Of a DNA stretch of 22,908 bases, positions 1 through 8,734 are shown piece by piece (position 1 is the stretch's first letter; every line of letters starts with the position of its first letter). Source of the stretch: Tannerellaceae bacterium (GTDB lineage: Bacteria; Bacteroidota; Bacteroidia; Bacteroidales; Tannerellaceae); the NCBI GenBank assembly GCA_031279915.1, contig JAITHO010000016.1:1-22908 (forward strand), in the 5' to 3' direction. Both the position numbers and the translations under genes were made by a program. Below the pieces are notes generated by a model. It was not told where the DNA came from. It saw only the letters and a list, made by a program, of their open reading frames with translations, and ran no database searches.

Positions 1-1650
1 CGCGATTCTATCCGTAAAGTGAACGACGGCGATCCGGCGGCGCTGAAATTTGCTTCATCCGCAGCACACCTGGCAGGGCGCCGATTCACTTCGGCTGAGA
101 CCTTCACCTGGCTCACAGAGCACTTCCGAACCTCGCTCTCGCAGTGCAAGCCGGAGCTCGACCTCATGCTGGCCTCCGGAGTTAATCGCGTCGTTTTCCA
201 CGGATCAACCTATTCTCCGCAAGACGCCCCCTGGCCGGGATGGAAATTCTACGCCGCCGTCGACATGTCGCCAACCAACACCATCTGGCGCGACGCTCCC
301 GCATTCTTCCAATACATCGCTCGCGCCCAATCCTTCCTCCAAAGCGGCGAACCCGACGCCGATTTCCTCCTCTACTTTCCCCTCTACGACATTTGGCACG
401 AGCATCGCGGCAATCATTTCCTATCCTTCCCAATCCACGGCATGCGCGAACGCTTAGCCGAATTTTACGCCGACGTCGATACCATAATGGCTGCCGGCTA
501 TGACGTCGACTATATCTCCGACCGCTTTATCCGCAGCAGTACCGTTGAAAACGGATTTATCCGTACCTCAGGCGGCAGCCTTTATAAGAGCCTGATTATT
601 CCTCGCGTTAAGCGGATGCCTCCCGAAACACTTGCGCACATCAGGAATATGGCCAGCCAGGGAGCCCGTATATACTTCGCAGGCGATTATCCAAGCGACG
701 TGCCCGGCCTTTACCGCATGCAGGAACGACGCCAGGAGATGGCGAAAATCATTGAGCAACTGATGCGGGAGAAAACCGTAACCGCCGGCGCCGGAACCAT
801 CATTCCCCAAGGTTTCGAAGCCGGAGCCGAATCCTTCGTAAGCGATAAAAGCGGCACAATGATCCGTCGCCGGCACGAGCATGGACATATCTACTTCTTC
901 TCAATGCTTCGCAACCAGGCCGTCGACGGATGGGTACGGCTCGGAACAAATCCGGCAAGCGCAATTTTTTACGATCCCATGAGCGGAAAAATGGGGAATG
1001 CCATCCTCCGGAATAATCAGGGAGCAACCGAAGTATACATGCAGCTTCGCCCCGGAGAATCCCTTATCCTCAAAACATTTGACCGTCCGAACTCCGCGGC
1101 CTCCAACTGGGAATATTTTAAGCCCACAGGCAGGGCCGTAGATCTCCAATCCGAATGGCGCATGCATTTCATCGAGAGCGATCCGCCCCTCGAATCCTCC
1201 GCATACCTGATCGACAAGCCAATCTCATGGACAGAAATCCCAGGCGACAGCCTCAGCGTCAATCGCGGCACAGCCCTCTATGCAAAAAGCTTCATCCTCC
1301 GCAAATCGGTCGGCATGGAATACCGCCTCTGCCTTGGCGACGTTCGCGAAAGCGCCTCCGTTACGGTGAACGGGCAGCATGCAGGCGTTCTATTCGCCGT
1401 TCCCTTCGAGATCAACGTAGGCCATCTGCTGCGCGAGGGCGAAAATAGCATCGAAATATCCGTCACCAACCTCCCCGCCAACCGCATCTCCGACTACGAC
1501 CGTCGCGGCGTCGAATGGCGCATCTTCCGCGAAATCAACTTCGTTGGCATCCACTATCGCAACGAAACCTTCAGCCATTGGCAGCCCCTCCCCTCCGGCC
1601 TCCTCGGCCCCGCAAAGCTTCTTGAGCTGGAGCCGATGCCTCAGCCCTGA
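1..1650 (+). CDS. GH106-like alpha-L-rhamnosidase, C-terminal part (5' end outside window)
   Basis: The reading frame is open from base 1 (R-D-S-I-R-K before the GTG at 19), so this is the last 549 residues of a longer protein, not a gene starting at 19. GH106 enzymes are usually around 900-1100 residues and release terminal alpha-L-rhamnose from plant polysaccharides such as pectin, typically in the periplasm. Family-like features are the YFPLYDIWHE segment in the catalytic region, a beta-rich middle part (IYFFSMLRNQ, AIFYDPMSGKMG) and a C-terminal galactose-binding-like jelly roll with LGDVRESASVTVNG, REGENSIEISVTNLPANR and a terminal SGLLGPAKL. The catalytic glutamates cannot be assigned from this fragment. 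Codons are strikingly C-rich compared with the genes just downstream. No intrinsic terminator follows; the 41-bp array begins about 50 bp later. The GH106 call rests on remembered family pattern; a related GH2-like rhamnosidase family is the alternative. Confidence 0.75.
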   Translation, partial: RDSIRKVNDGDPAALKFASSAAHLAGRRFTSAETFTWLTEHFRTSLSQCKPELDLMLASGVNRVVFHGSTYSPQDAPWPGWKFYAAVDMSPTNTIWRDAPAFFQYIARAQSFLQSGEPDADFLLYFPLYDIWHEHRGNHFLSFPIHGMRERLAEFYADVDTIMAAGYDVDYISDRFIRSSTVENGFIRTSGGSLYKSLIIPRVKRMPPETLAHIRNMASQGARIYFAGDYPSDVPGLYRMQERRQEMAKIIEQLMREKTVTAGAGTIIPQGFEAGAESFVSDKSGTMIRRRHEHGHIYFFSMLRNQAVDGWVRLGTNPASAIFYDPMSGKMGNAILRNNQGATEVYMQLRPGESLILKTFDRPNSAASNWEYFKPTGRAVDLQSEWRMHFIESDPPLESSAYLIDKPISWTEIPGDSLSVNRGTALYAKSFILRKSVGMEYRLCLGDVRESASVTVNGQHAGVLFAVPFEINVGHLLREGENSIEISVTNLPANRISDYDRRGVEWRIFREINFVGIHYRNETFSHWQPLPSGLLGPAKLLELEPMPQP

Positions 1651-1700
1651 TTTTAGCCCTTTTTCCTCTCGCAATCCATTCAGAAAAACAGCATGCTTAC

Positions 1701-2062
1701 ATCTCTATATCGCAAAAGTCTGAAATTATTTCCCGCAAACCTTTTCGATGTCGCAACGGTCTGAAACTATTTCTCGCAAGCCTTTTCGATATCGCAACGG
1801 TCTGAGATGTTTTCTCGCAAGCCTTTTCGATATCGCAACGGCTTGAATTTATTTCTCGTAAACTTTCTCGATGTCGCAACGATCTGAAATTATTTCTCGC
1901 AAAGCTTTTCGATGTCGAAAAAGGCCGGAATTATTTCTCGCAAAGCTTTTCGACATCGAAAAAGCCTGAGATAATTTCTCGTAAAGGATCGCGACGTCGA
2001 AAAGCCATGAAAAGATTTCTCGCAACATTTTGCGATATCGAAAAGGTTTAAAATTATTTCCT
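1701..2062. repeat. Tandem array 1: 41-bp unit, about 9 copies
   Basis: The dyad element (TCG of CGATRTCG) recurs at 1710, 1751, 1792, 1833, 1874, 1915, 1956, 1997 and 2038, exactly 41 bp apart with no indels. A second marker, TTTCTCGCAA, recurs at the same period. Each unit carries a near-palindrome centred on GATATC, GATGTC, GACATC or GACGTC. In the later copies it is extended to TTTTCGA...TCGAAAA. Because 41 is not a multiple of 3, successive units change frame and the array is not protein-coding. The last unit degenerates directly into the promoter of the next gene. There are no unique spacers, so it is not a CRISPR. Confidence 0.93.
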
Positions 2063-2063
2063 T

Positions 2064-2071
2064 TATATTTG
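2064..2071 (+). promoter_or_regulatory. Bacteroidota -7 box (TATATTTG)
   Basis: A perfect TAnnTTTG element lies 34 bp before the ATG at 2106. No good -33 TTTG lies 19-21 nt upstream; the nearest TTTTG (2028-2032) is too far. The element abuts the end of array 1, so the last repeat units occupy the -33 region. Confidence 0.5.
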
Positions 2072-2105
2072 TAGCCTATTAATTACAGAACAAAATTTAA
2101 AATAG

Positions 2106-2987
2106 ATGCAGAAGTTTATTGCGATACCGTTCAAAACCGTTTTGAAAACTCTTTACATAGGAGAGCATTTCAATTTTTATGAGTCTTCTATCATCATTCC
2201 TCTGGAGGCTTTGCTGGATAATTTGCCGACGATGAAGGAGATGTTGGATGCTTTGAAAAGCTCTTTTGCGGTGGAGGATACCTTGTTCAAGCGGAGCCAG
2301 GCTTCGATTTTTACGCCTGATATTGCTCGATTGAACGATGAAAGGGTGGCTTATTTCATTTTCCTTTGGAGATGCATTGAAATGGCCGATTTGCTGCCTG
2401 GCGCTGATGTGAAACATGCTGCCGACAGGCTGAAGTTCCTGCATCACACGTACAAGGACTTGCCCGAAATGAATTATTACGATATGAGCGGCGCTATGAC
2501 CAACTTCCTCCAAGATTGCGAGACTGCGGTTTATCAGCAGGCTACGCAAACCCTCTCATCGGCTCTGTTCATCGACCTTGCTCATTATATAAACAGGATG
2601 AAGGCCGTGCATGACAACTTCATGGAGCTGCATCAAAAGCGTTCGATCAGCAGGGAGCACGTGGCCGAGATGGGCAGGCTCTCGGAGGTGCGCTTCGATG
2701 TCGACGCCGCTTTTGCCGCTTTGATCGACAGTGCGAATGTGTCTTGGACGGCCAACGAAATGGGAGCCCAGGATGCTGTCATAAGCCACGATTTGCTCGC
2801 CGTGAAGGAAGTTGTTGATGCAGCCATTCACCAGGCGCAATTTGTATTGGCTCACCGCGGATTTCATCGCAAAAAAAAGGAAGATAAGGAGGATGTTGCG
2901 ACTGAGACGGCTTCGGCGGCTACGACTTCGGCCGCTCCCAACAGCTCGGCGCAATCGCCAACAGTGTCGCACACTGACTCCAAATAA
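2106..2987 (+). CDS. Conserved hypothetical protein, possibly DUF6261-like
   Basis: A 293-residue soluble protein with no signal peptide or membrane segment. It is mostly alpha-helical in composition; the N-terminal two thirds (to about residue 255) look like a compact helical domain with many hydrophobic heptad-like stretches. A basic KKK segment near residue 256 is followed by a low-complexity Ala/Thr/Ser tail of about 35 residues, probably disordered. The opening (basic start, then IGEHFNFY) recalls the Bacteroidota DUF6261 family, but I cannot verify this. The start at 2106 follows a TATATTTG box. The gene is followed after 46 bp by a DUF3127 gene that has its own -7 box. No function is assigned. 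Confidence 0.75.
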   Translation: MQKFIAIPFKTVLKTLYIGEHFNFYESSIIIPLEALLDNLPTMKEMLDALKSSFAVEDTLFKRSQASIFTPDIARLNDERVAYFIFLWRCIEMADLLPGADVKHAADRLKFLHHTYKDLPEMNYYDMSGAMTNFLQDCETAVYQQATQTLSSALFIDLAHYINRMKAVHDNFMELHQKRSISREHVAEMGRLSEVRFDVDAAFAALIDSANVSWTANEMGAQDAVISHDLLAVKEVVDAAIHQAQFVLAHRGFHRKKKEDKEDVATETASAATTSAAPNSSAQSPTVSHTDSK

Positions 2988-2988
2988 G

Positions 2989-2996
2989 TATCTTTG
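2989..2996 (+). promoter_or_regulatory. Bacteroidota -7 box (TATCTTTG) for the DUF3127 gene
   Basis: A perfect TAnnTTTG match begins two bases after the upstream stop codon and 38 bp before the ATG at 3034. No convincing -33 TTTG is present; the corresponding region lies inside the end of the upstream coding sequence. Confidence 0.5.
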
Positions 2997-3033
2997 CCGA
3001 CATAGTAAATCAAACAATTTAATATTATTTTTT

Positions 3034-3417
3034 ATGGAAATATCAGGAAAAGTAGTTGCCATTCTTGCGTTGCAAGAGGGAGTGAGCAGGGCCGGCAATG
3101 AGTGGAAGAAGCAAGAGTATATTATAGAAACCGAGGAGCAGTTCCCGAAGAAAGTGTGCTTTCAGATTTTTGGAGCGGATAAAATCTCGCAGTCTAATAT
3201 TCAGCAGGGGGAGCGTATTACGGTATCGTTCGACATTGAAAGTCGCGAATTTAACGGCAAATGGTACACGAATATAAATGCCTGGAAAGTGTCGCGGTCG
3301 GAAGGTCGGAAGGATAATGCGCCTGAGCCCATTCAGCCGTCGGGAGTTGTTTATCAGTCGTCGAGCGAGGCGCCGGAGTTCCCTCCGCCTGAGCCTTCAG
3401 AAGATTTACCCTTTTAG
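3034..3417 (+). CDS. DUF3127 domain protein, OB-fold/SSB-like
   Basis: A 127-residue protein matching the Bacteroidota DUF3127 family. Features are the MEISGKVVAIL opening, WKKQEYIIET, FPKKVCFQIFGADK, IQQGERITVSFDIESRE and KWYTNINAWKV. The pattern is a five-stranded OB-fold of the single-stranded-DNA-binding protein type. Residues about 95-127 form an acidic, proline-rich tail ending in DLPF, closely resembling the DIPF tip that SSB proteins use to dock partner enzymes. The frame stays open upstream to an ATG at 2812, but that would overlap the previous gene by 176 bp. The ATG at 3034 gives the canonical family start and follows a -7 box. The probable role is binding single-stranded nucleic acid, inferred from fold and tail; no specific reaction is known to me. 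The next gene begins 11 bp after the stop, so they are probably co-transcribed. Confidence 0.88.
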   Translation: MEISGKVVAILALQEGVSRAGNEWKKQEYIIETEEQFPKKVCFQIFGADKISQSNIQQGERITVSFDIESREFNGKWYTNINAWKVSRSEGRKDNAPEPIQPSGVVYQSSSEAPEFPPPEPSEDLPF

Positions 3418-3428
3418 ATTTCTGCATC

Positions 3429-4304
3429 ATGAAAAACATTTGCCTCCTTATTCTTTCTGCTATGCTTATTAGCTCTGCGATTGCGGCGCAAAAAACGGTT
3501 GGTAATATAAGCGAGCGGAGTTCGGTTAAAATAGCCCTGAATTTGTATTCGTTCAATAGTCCGCTTAGCGAGGGTAGCGAAACGTTGGAGAGTGTGATTG
3601 ATTATGCCGCATCGCTGGGCTATGCTGCGCTGGATATTACGGGTTATTACTTCAGCACGTATCCGGCGGTTCCGTCGGATGATGAGATTTATCGCACGAA
3701 GTACCGCGCTTTCCGTCGTGGTATTCAGATATGCGGTACTGGAGTTCGTAATGATTTCACGGTTGCAGATCCGGCTGCTCTTGAAAAGGAGAAGCAGTTG
3801 GTGAAGGAATGGATAGTTGTAGCGGCCAAGCTTGGAGCGTCGACGCTGAGGATCTTTGCCGGAGGCGGCGTTCCTCAGGGATCGAGCTGGGATGAAACCG
3901 CTCGCCGAGTGGCTGCATCCATCGACGAATGTGCCGAAGTTGCTCGCCGGTATGGCATCGTGATTGCGGTTCAGAATCACAACGATTTTCTCAAGACGGC
4001 TGCCGATGTTGAGAAGTTGTTCTCGTTGATTCGCTCCGAAGCCGTAGGCTTAATGCTGGATATAGGCAGTTATCGAACCGACCCGTATCTCGAGATTGAG
4101 CAAACGATTGGATATGCCGTCACGTGGCAAGTGAAGGAAACGGTATTTATAAATGGGATTGAGACGAAAACCGATGTGCCTCGTGTTATGGATATTATTC
4201 GCCGCAGCGGTTATTGCGGCTACGTTCCGATCGAAATTATCGGTAAAGGGAATGAGAGGGAGCGAGTGAAGAGGCTTCTGGAGGAGCTAAAATCCGTGAT
4301 CTAA
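3429..4304 (+). CDS. Exported sugar phosphate isomerase/epimerase-like TIM barrel (AP endonuclease 2 superfamily)
   Basis: A 291-residue protein with an N-terminal Sec signal peptide (MKNICLLILSAMLISSAIAA). The mature part has the xylose-isomerase-like TIM-barrel pattern: KIALNLYSFN opening strand, AASLGYAALDITGYY, KLGASTLRIFAGG, YGIVIAVQNHNDF (metal/substrate loop), AVGLMLDIGSYR, VTWQVKETV and a closing YVPIEIIGKGNE. Family members rearrange sugars or inositols using a divalent metal; the substrate cannot be read from sequence. The final metal-ligand glutamate is plausibly the E of PIEIIG. It sits 11 bp after the DUF3127 gene and is followed by a strong bidirectional terminator. A second exported TIM-barrel isomerase lies at 8735-9616 on the other strand. 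Confidence 0.8.
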   Translation: MKNICLLILSAMLISSAIAAQKTVGNISERSSVKIALNLYSFNSPLSEGSETLESVIDYAASLGYAALDITGYYFSTYPAVPSDDEIYRTKYRAFRRGIQICGTGVRNDFTVADPAALEKEKQLVKEWIVVAAKLGASTLRIFAGGGVPQGSSWDETARRVAASIDECAEVARRYGIVIAVQNHNDFLKTAADVEKLFSLIRSEAVGLMLDIGSYRTDPYLEIEQTIGYAVTWQVKETVFINGIETKTDVPRVMDIIRRSGYCGYVPIEIIGKGNERERVKRLLEELKSVI

Positions 4305-4333
4305 AGGCTTGGATTGAGAATCTTCGAGAAAGA

Positions 4334-4368
4334 AAAAGGCCGCTGCACTATAAAGTCAGCGGCCTTTT
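4334..4368. terminator. Bidirectional intrinsic terminator
   Basis: A perfect 12-bp inverted repeat, AAAAGGCCGCTG (4334-4345) and CAGCGGCCTTTT (4357-4368), encloses an 11-nt loop. The A-run on one side and T-run on the other allow it to work in both directions. It sits between the converging ends of the isomerase gene (4304) and the outer-membrane protein gene (4394). Confidence 0.9.
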
Positions 4369-4393
4369 CCGTTTTAAGCGATTAAAAGCGCTA

Positions 4394-5038
4394 TTACAAA
4401 GTGAACCGGTATCCGAAATTCAGTTGAAAGACCAGATTCGTGTAAGCTTTGTCGCGCTGTATAACCTGCTCGCTTGTTGCCTGCCCAGCGGTTGTATATG
4501 CTTTGTAGGAATCGTTCACGATATTGGCAAGCCCCCAATTAATATTGGCGGAGAAGCTCAATCCGGTATCGAGTTCGTATCCTATTCCGATAACAGCTCC
4601 AAAGTCGATAGGCTTTGTGATGGCGTCGGGCATTAGTTTACCTTCAAAGTCGGTTGTGTATCCAACCTTGTCCATCACAGCCATCAGGCTTATTTGCGGC
4701 CCGGCAACGATATAAAATCCCATGCTTTCGATGAGATAATCCGTGAAGTAAAACTTCAGCAGTAGGGGAATGTTCAGATAGTCGAGACTAGGAGAGAGCT
4801 GGTTGAAAGTTGCGCCTTGCATTGAATACAGCAAGCCGGTTTCCACTCCCCATTGCGCGTTGAACATGTAATCGGCGGTGAAACCGAAATTAAGCCCCGG
4901 CTTTAGCGAACCTCCGGAGGTAGGAACAATAGTCGCCAAATTAAGCCCAGCGCGTGGCGTGAAGGCTAAGCCTCCCTGGGCGCGTGCCGTCAAAAGAGGC
5001 ATCGCGAGACACATGATTAATAGAATCGTTTTTTTCAT
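4394..5038 (-). CDS. Outer-membrane beta-barrel protein (OMP_b-brl/PorT-like)
   Basis: A 214-residue protein from the ATG at 5038. It begins with a signal peptide MKKTILLIMCLAMPLLTARA with likely cleavage before Q21. The mature protein alternates hydrophobic and polar residues in about eight strands separated by turns: GLAFTPRAGLNLAT, PGLNFGFTADYMF, GVETGLLYSMQG, YLNIPLLLKFYF, FYIVAGPQISLM, DFGAVIGIGYEL and a terminal FQLNFGYRF. This is the small porin-like barrel of PF13568, common in Bacteroidota; the cargo or partner is unknown. An upstream in-frame ATG (5053) would add five residues before the signal peptide, so 5038 is preferred. The ATG overlaps the purL stop (ATGA, 5035-5038), suggesting translational coupling, which is odd for an OMP and a purine enzyme. 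Confidence 0.85.
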   Translation of the reverse strand: MKKTILLIMCLAMPLLTARAQGGLAFTPRAGLNLATIVPTSGGSLKPGLNFGFTADYMFNAQWGVETGLLYSMQGATFNQLSPSLDYLNIPLLLKFYFTDYLIESMGFYIVAGPQISLMAVMDKVGYTTDFEGKLMPDAITKPIDFGAVIGIGYELDTGLSFSANINWGLANIVNDSYKAYTTAGQATSEQVIQRDKAYTNLVFQLNFGYRFTL

Positions 5039-8000
5039 TTGTTGATAATCCAATTATATGCATTAATAAATATTTCAATCCATGGGGTGAGATAGTCAGA
5101 TTGTTTGTTCTCCGGATAATATCCGCATTGCCAGGGGAAGATGGCTCGCTCTGGGTGAGGCATCATGGCTAAGTGGCGTCCGTCGGCGGAACAAATGGCG
5201 GCCACAGCTCCCGGCGATCCGTTTGGATTGCCGGGATAGGCATCATAGTTATATCTGGCTACAATGTGATAGGCACTATCATCGTAAGGGAAGTCGAATC
5301 GTCCTTCACGATGGGCAACCCATATTCCGAGCTTGCTTCCGCTCAGCGAGGCGAGCATAACGGAAGAGTTTTGAGGTATTTCTACAGACACAAAGGCCGA
5401 CTCAAACTTGGTTGATTCGTTAATCCGCATCTTGTGCGGCTTTTCATGGTCGGGATACAAGAGGCCGAGTTCGGTCATGAGCTGGCATCCGTTGCAAACG
5501 CCTAAGCTGAGAGTATCCTGCCGAGCGTAGAAGCTATTGATAGCCGCACGCGCCTTGTCGTTGTATAGTATGCCTGCAGCCCATCCTTTGGCGGAGCCGA
5601 GAACATCGGAATTAGAGAATCCTCCGCAAAAAACGCTTAGGCTAACGTCGCTGAGCGTTTCTCGTCCGGAGGAGAGATCAGAGAGGTGCACGTCTTTTAC
5701 GTCGAATCCAGCAGTGTATAGCGCGTAGGCCATTTCGCGTTCGCCGTTTGTTCCCTTGTCGCGCAAGATAGCTGCCGTTATGCCCGACGGACGTCGGCGT
5801 GCGGTTGAGGAATAGGCGTCGAACGAGCCATTGAAAGCTTCTGGGAAACGGAACTGAAGCGCTTGCTTTCCGTAGTTTTCGAATCTTTTTCCGGCGCAGA
5901 TACTACCGCTTTGCTTTTCGTCGAGCTTGCGGGATGGAGTGTACCAGATATTGCGAGCAGCGTCGATGTCGATATCAATGTCTATGTCGGAGTCTATGCT
6001 CTGCTGAAAACGATCGTTGCGTATCTCTAAGCATCGTTTGTCGATGGGACGAGCAACAGGGATGAAGCGCACTTGAGCTTTGCGCATTATATCCTCGAAC
6101 GCTTCCAGATCTTTTACCTGAAGAAGTACAGCAGGATTCTCGGCGAAGAGGATAGCCGTGTCGTTCCATTGGGAGAGATCCACATAGAGTCCGCCTTCAA
6201 CGTTCGCGAAGCACATCTCCAGCAGAGCCGTTATCATTCCTCCGGCCGATATATCATGTCCGGCAAGGATTAAACCTTTGGCGATGGCTTCCTGCACAGC
6301 TTCGAAGACGCTGACAAATCTTGCAGGATCTGTAACCGTCGGAGCTTCGTCGCCAATCCTATTCATTGTTTGCGCCAGAGCAGATCCACCCAGCTTAATA
6401 CTGTCGAAGGAGAAGTCTACATAATATATATATGTATAAGGATCCTTTTTAAGTACCGGAGATACGATCTTCCTTACATCGGCCACTTCAGCTCCTGCGG
6501 AGATAATTACTGTCCCCGGAGAGATGACTTTGCCGTCGGCGTACTTCTGGGTCATCGATAGAGAGTCTTTTCCGGTAGGGATATTGATTCCAAGCTTGCA
6601 TGCAAAGTCGGAAGCAGCGCTGACGGCTGCATACAAGCGAGCATCTTCGCCTTCGTTCCGGCACGGCCACATCCAGTTAGCGCTGAGCGATACTCCGGCC
6701 AGCCCGTAAGTAAGCGGGGCGAAAACAATATTGGTCAGAGCTTCGGCGATGGAGAGAACCGATCCAGCTACCGGATCGATTAATCCCGCCTGCGGAGCGT
6801 GGCCGATAGAGGTTGCCATACCTGCTTTTCCGGTATAATCGAGGGCAACTGCTCCGAGATTGGCCAGTGGCAATTGGAGCTCGCCTTGACATTGCTGATG
6901 GGCCACGCGACCCGTCACCGATCTGTCAACCTTATTAGTTAGCCAGTCTTTGCATCCTACGGCTTCGAGACGGAGTACATTGCCGATGTATTCCAGAATA
7001 CGGGCCTCGTTGAAATCAATAGGAGCGAAGGATGTCGGCACGCTCACGTCGTTTATTATCATTTTAGGCGGTCGGCCCAACAGATCCTCAATCTTCAGGT
7101 CAATGGGCTTGCGTCCGTCGGCTTGCTGGAATACGAGCTTCTGATCGCCTGTGGTTTCGCCTACGCGGTAAATCGGCGCTCGTTCGCGCTCGGCTATTCG
7201 CATGATGCCGTCCATATCTGCAGGTTTGATCAGGATTCCCATACGCTCCTGACTTTCGTTGCCGATGATTTCCTTTGAGGATAGAGTCGGATCTCCTATC
7301 GGCAATTGGCTCATGTCGATGCGTCCTCCTATTGACTCCACGAGTTCGGAGAGGCAGTTTAGATGTCCGCCGGCTCCATGATCATGTATGGATACAATAG
7401 GATTCTGATCCGATTCTGCTATGCTGCGAATCACGTTTGCAACGCGCTTCTGCATTTCAGGATTGGCACGTTGCACGGCATTGAGTTCTATTCCGCTAGT
7501 ATATTGTCCTGTATCTACCGATGAAACGGCGCCGCCTCCCATTCCTATGCGGTAGTTATCTCCTCCGAGAACGAGCACGCAATCGTGTGGCTGGGCTTCG
7601 CCTTTTAGCGCATCGCGTTGATTAGCGTAGCCTACGCCTCCTGCGAGCATGATCACCTTATCATATCCGTAAAGCTTATCATTTTCATCGTGCTCAAAGG
7701 TGAGAAGCGAGCCACAGATCAGAGGCTGTCCGTATTGGTTACCAAAGTCGGAAGCTCCGTTGGATGCTTTGATTAATATCTGTTCAGGGCTTTGGTATAG
7801 CCATTGACGCGGATTGATGGCGCGTTCCCATTCGTTTGCGCTTAGGCCGGTTCGCGGATAGGATGTCATGTATACAGCTGTGCCGGCCAAGGGGAGGGAG
7901 GCCTTTCCACCGCCTAATCGGTCGCGGATTTCGCCTCCGGTTCCGGTGGAAGCTCCGTTGAAGGGCTCGACGGTGGTGGGGAAGTTATGCGTTTCGGCTT

Positions 8001-8730
8001 TAAGTGACAGAACGGTTTGTATCTCCTTCACAACGAAAAAGCTGGGTTCATCGCCGCGCTCGGGAGCAAATTGTTCGATTGTTGGGCCCTTGTTGAAGGC
8101 CACATTGTCTTTATACGCTGAGACGAGCCTGTTGGGATTCTCGCTCGCCGTGCGACGTATGAGGCCAAATAGCGAAAGAGGCTGTTCTTGGCCGTCGATC
8201 ACGAATGTTCCGTTGAATATCTTATGCCGGCAATGTTCGGAGTTAACCTGGGCGAAGCCGTAAACTTCGCTGTCGGTGAGCTTGCGACCTAGCCGGCCAC
8301 TTAGCTCAACGAGATATTCAACCTCATTTTCGCTTAGCGCAAGCCCTTCTTCTCGGTTATAACTTTGAATGTCGTTTACGAAAAGTATATCAGCCGGACG
8401 AATATCGGGGGCGAAGATGTCTTGACCTAATCCACGATAAAGTCGTTGTAGCATCGGGTCGTATTTTGCGTCGGGCGATGATTGAACGTATTCTTCGATT
8501 CGCCTGATGCCATCGATCCCCATTGTTCGAGTTATTTCGACTGCATTTGTGCTCCAGGGAGTGATCATCTCTCGCCTTGGCCCTATGAAGTAGCCTTCCA
8601 CGGAAGTTTCGTCGATGAGAACGGCCGATCCGAAGAGCCAGGCCAGCCGACAAACATCATTGCCGTCAAAAAACCTGTCGGTTTCAACGGCAATTAATTT
8701 TGCTTCCGATGACTTGAAAAATAAGATCAT
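5035..8730 (-). CDS. purL: Phosphoribosylformylglycinamidine synthase, single-chain PurL
   Basis: A 1231-residue large-type FGAM synthase, which makes FGAM from FGAR, glutamine and ATP in step 4 of purine synthesis. Domains in order: an N-terminal PurS-like region, with ITPWSTNAVEITRTMG near residues 60-75; two AIRS-type synthetase halves, with LKAETHNFPTTVEPFNGAST near 240, SNGASDFGNQYG and SIHDHGAGGHLN; and a C-terminal class I glutaminase, with the nucleophile Cys in LGVCNGCQLM near 1078 and the His-Glu pair in MPHPERA near 1190. The frame is open back to 8811, but MILFFK at 8730 matches the family start and lies 4 bp after the upstream stop. A strictly alternating Asp-Ile run (about residues 911-925) interrupts the linker before the glutaminase. 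The gene is in an operon between a Tat-exported isomerase and an outer-membrane barrel. Confidence is high for function. Confidence 0.97.
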   Translation of the reverse strand: MILFFKSSEAKLIAVETDRFFDGNDVCRLAWLFGSAVLIDETSVEGYFIGPRREMITPWSTNAVEITRTMGIDGIRRIEEYVQSSPDAKYDPMLQRLYRGLGQDIFAPDIRPADILFVNDIQSYNREEGLALSENEVEYLVELSGRLGRKLTDSEVYGFAQVNSEHCRHKIFNGTFVIDGQEQPLSLFGLIRRTASENPNRLVSAYKDNVAFNKGPTIEQFAPERGDEPSFFVVKEIQTVLSLKAETHNFPTTVEPFNGASTGTGGEIRDRLGGGKASLPLAGTAVYMTSYPRTGLSANEWERAINPRQWLYQSPEQILIKASNGASDFGNQYGQPLICGSLLTFEHDENDKLYGYDKVIMLAGGVGYANQRDALKGEAQPHDCVLVLGGDNYRIGMGGGAVSSVDTGQYTSGIELNAVQRANPEMQKRVANVIRSIAESDQNPIVSIHDHGAGGHLNCLSELVESIGGRIDMSQLPIGDPTLSSKEIIGNESQERMGILIKPADMDGIMRIAERERAPIYRVGETTGDQKLVFQQADGRKPIDLKIEDLLGRPPKMIINDVSVPTSFAPIDFNEARILEYIGNVLRLEAVGCKDWLTNKVDRSVTGRVAHQQCQGELQLPLANLGAVALDYTGKAGMATSIGHAPQAGLIDPVAGSVLSIAEALTNIVFAPLTYGLAGVSLSANWMWPCRNEGEDARLYAAVSAASDFACKLGINIPTGKDSLSMTQKYADGKVISPGTVIISAGAEVADVRKIVSPVLKKDPYTYIYYVDFSFDSIKLGGSALAQTMNRIGDEAPTVTDPARFVSVFEAVQEAIAKGLILAGHDISAGGMITALLEMCFANVEGGLYVDLSQWNDTAILFAENPAVLLQVKDLEAFEDIMRKAQVRFIPVARPIDKRCLEIRNDRFQQSIDSDIDIDIDIDAARNIWYTPSRKLDEKQSGSICAGKRFENYGKQALQFRFPEAFNGSFDAYSSTARRRPSGITAAILRDKGTNGEREMAYALYTAGFDVKDVHLSDLSSGRETLSDVSLSVFCGGFSNSDVLGSAKGWAAGILYNDKARAAINSFYARQDTLSLGVCNGCQLMTELGLLYPDHEKPHKMRINESTKFESAFVSVEIPQNSSVMLASLSGSKLGIWVAHREGRFDFPYDDSAYHIVARYNYDAYPGNPNGSPGAVAAICSADGRHLAMMPHPERAIFPWQCGYYPENKQSDYLTPWIEIFINAYNWIINK

Positions 8731-8734
8731 GTAT

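Noticed and set aside
1697..1879. 60-residue minus-strand frame in array 1
   Set aside because: It crosses 41-bp units, so the repeats appear in different frames; no conserved protein unit is possible.
1701..2062. CRISPR array
   Set aside because: The whole unit repeats, with no unique spacers, and no cas genes are near. The same holds for the other two arrays.
2812..3033. Longer N-terminus for the DUF3127 protein
   Set aside because: It would overlap the preceding gene by 176 bp and consists of Arg-rich out-of-frame sequence; the family start is at 3034.
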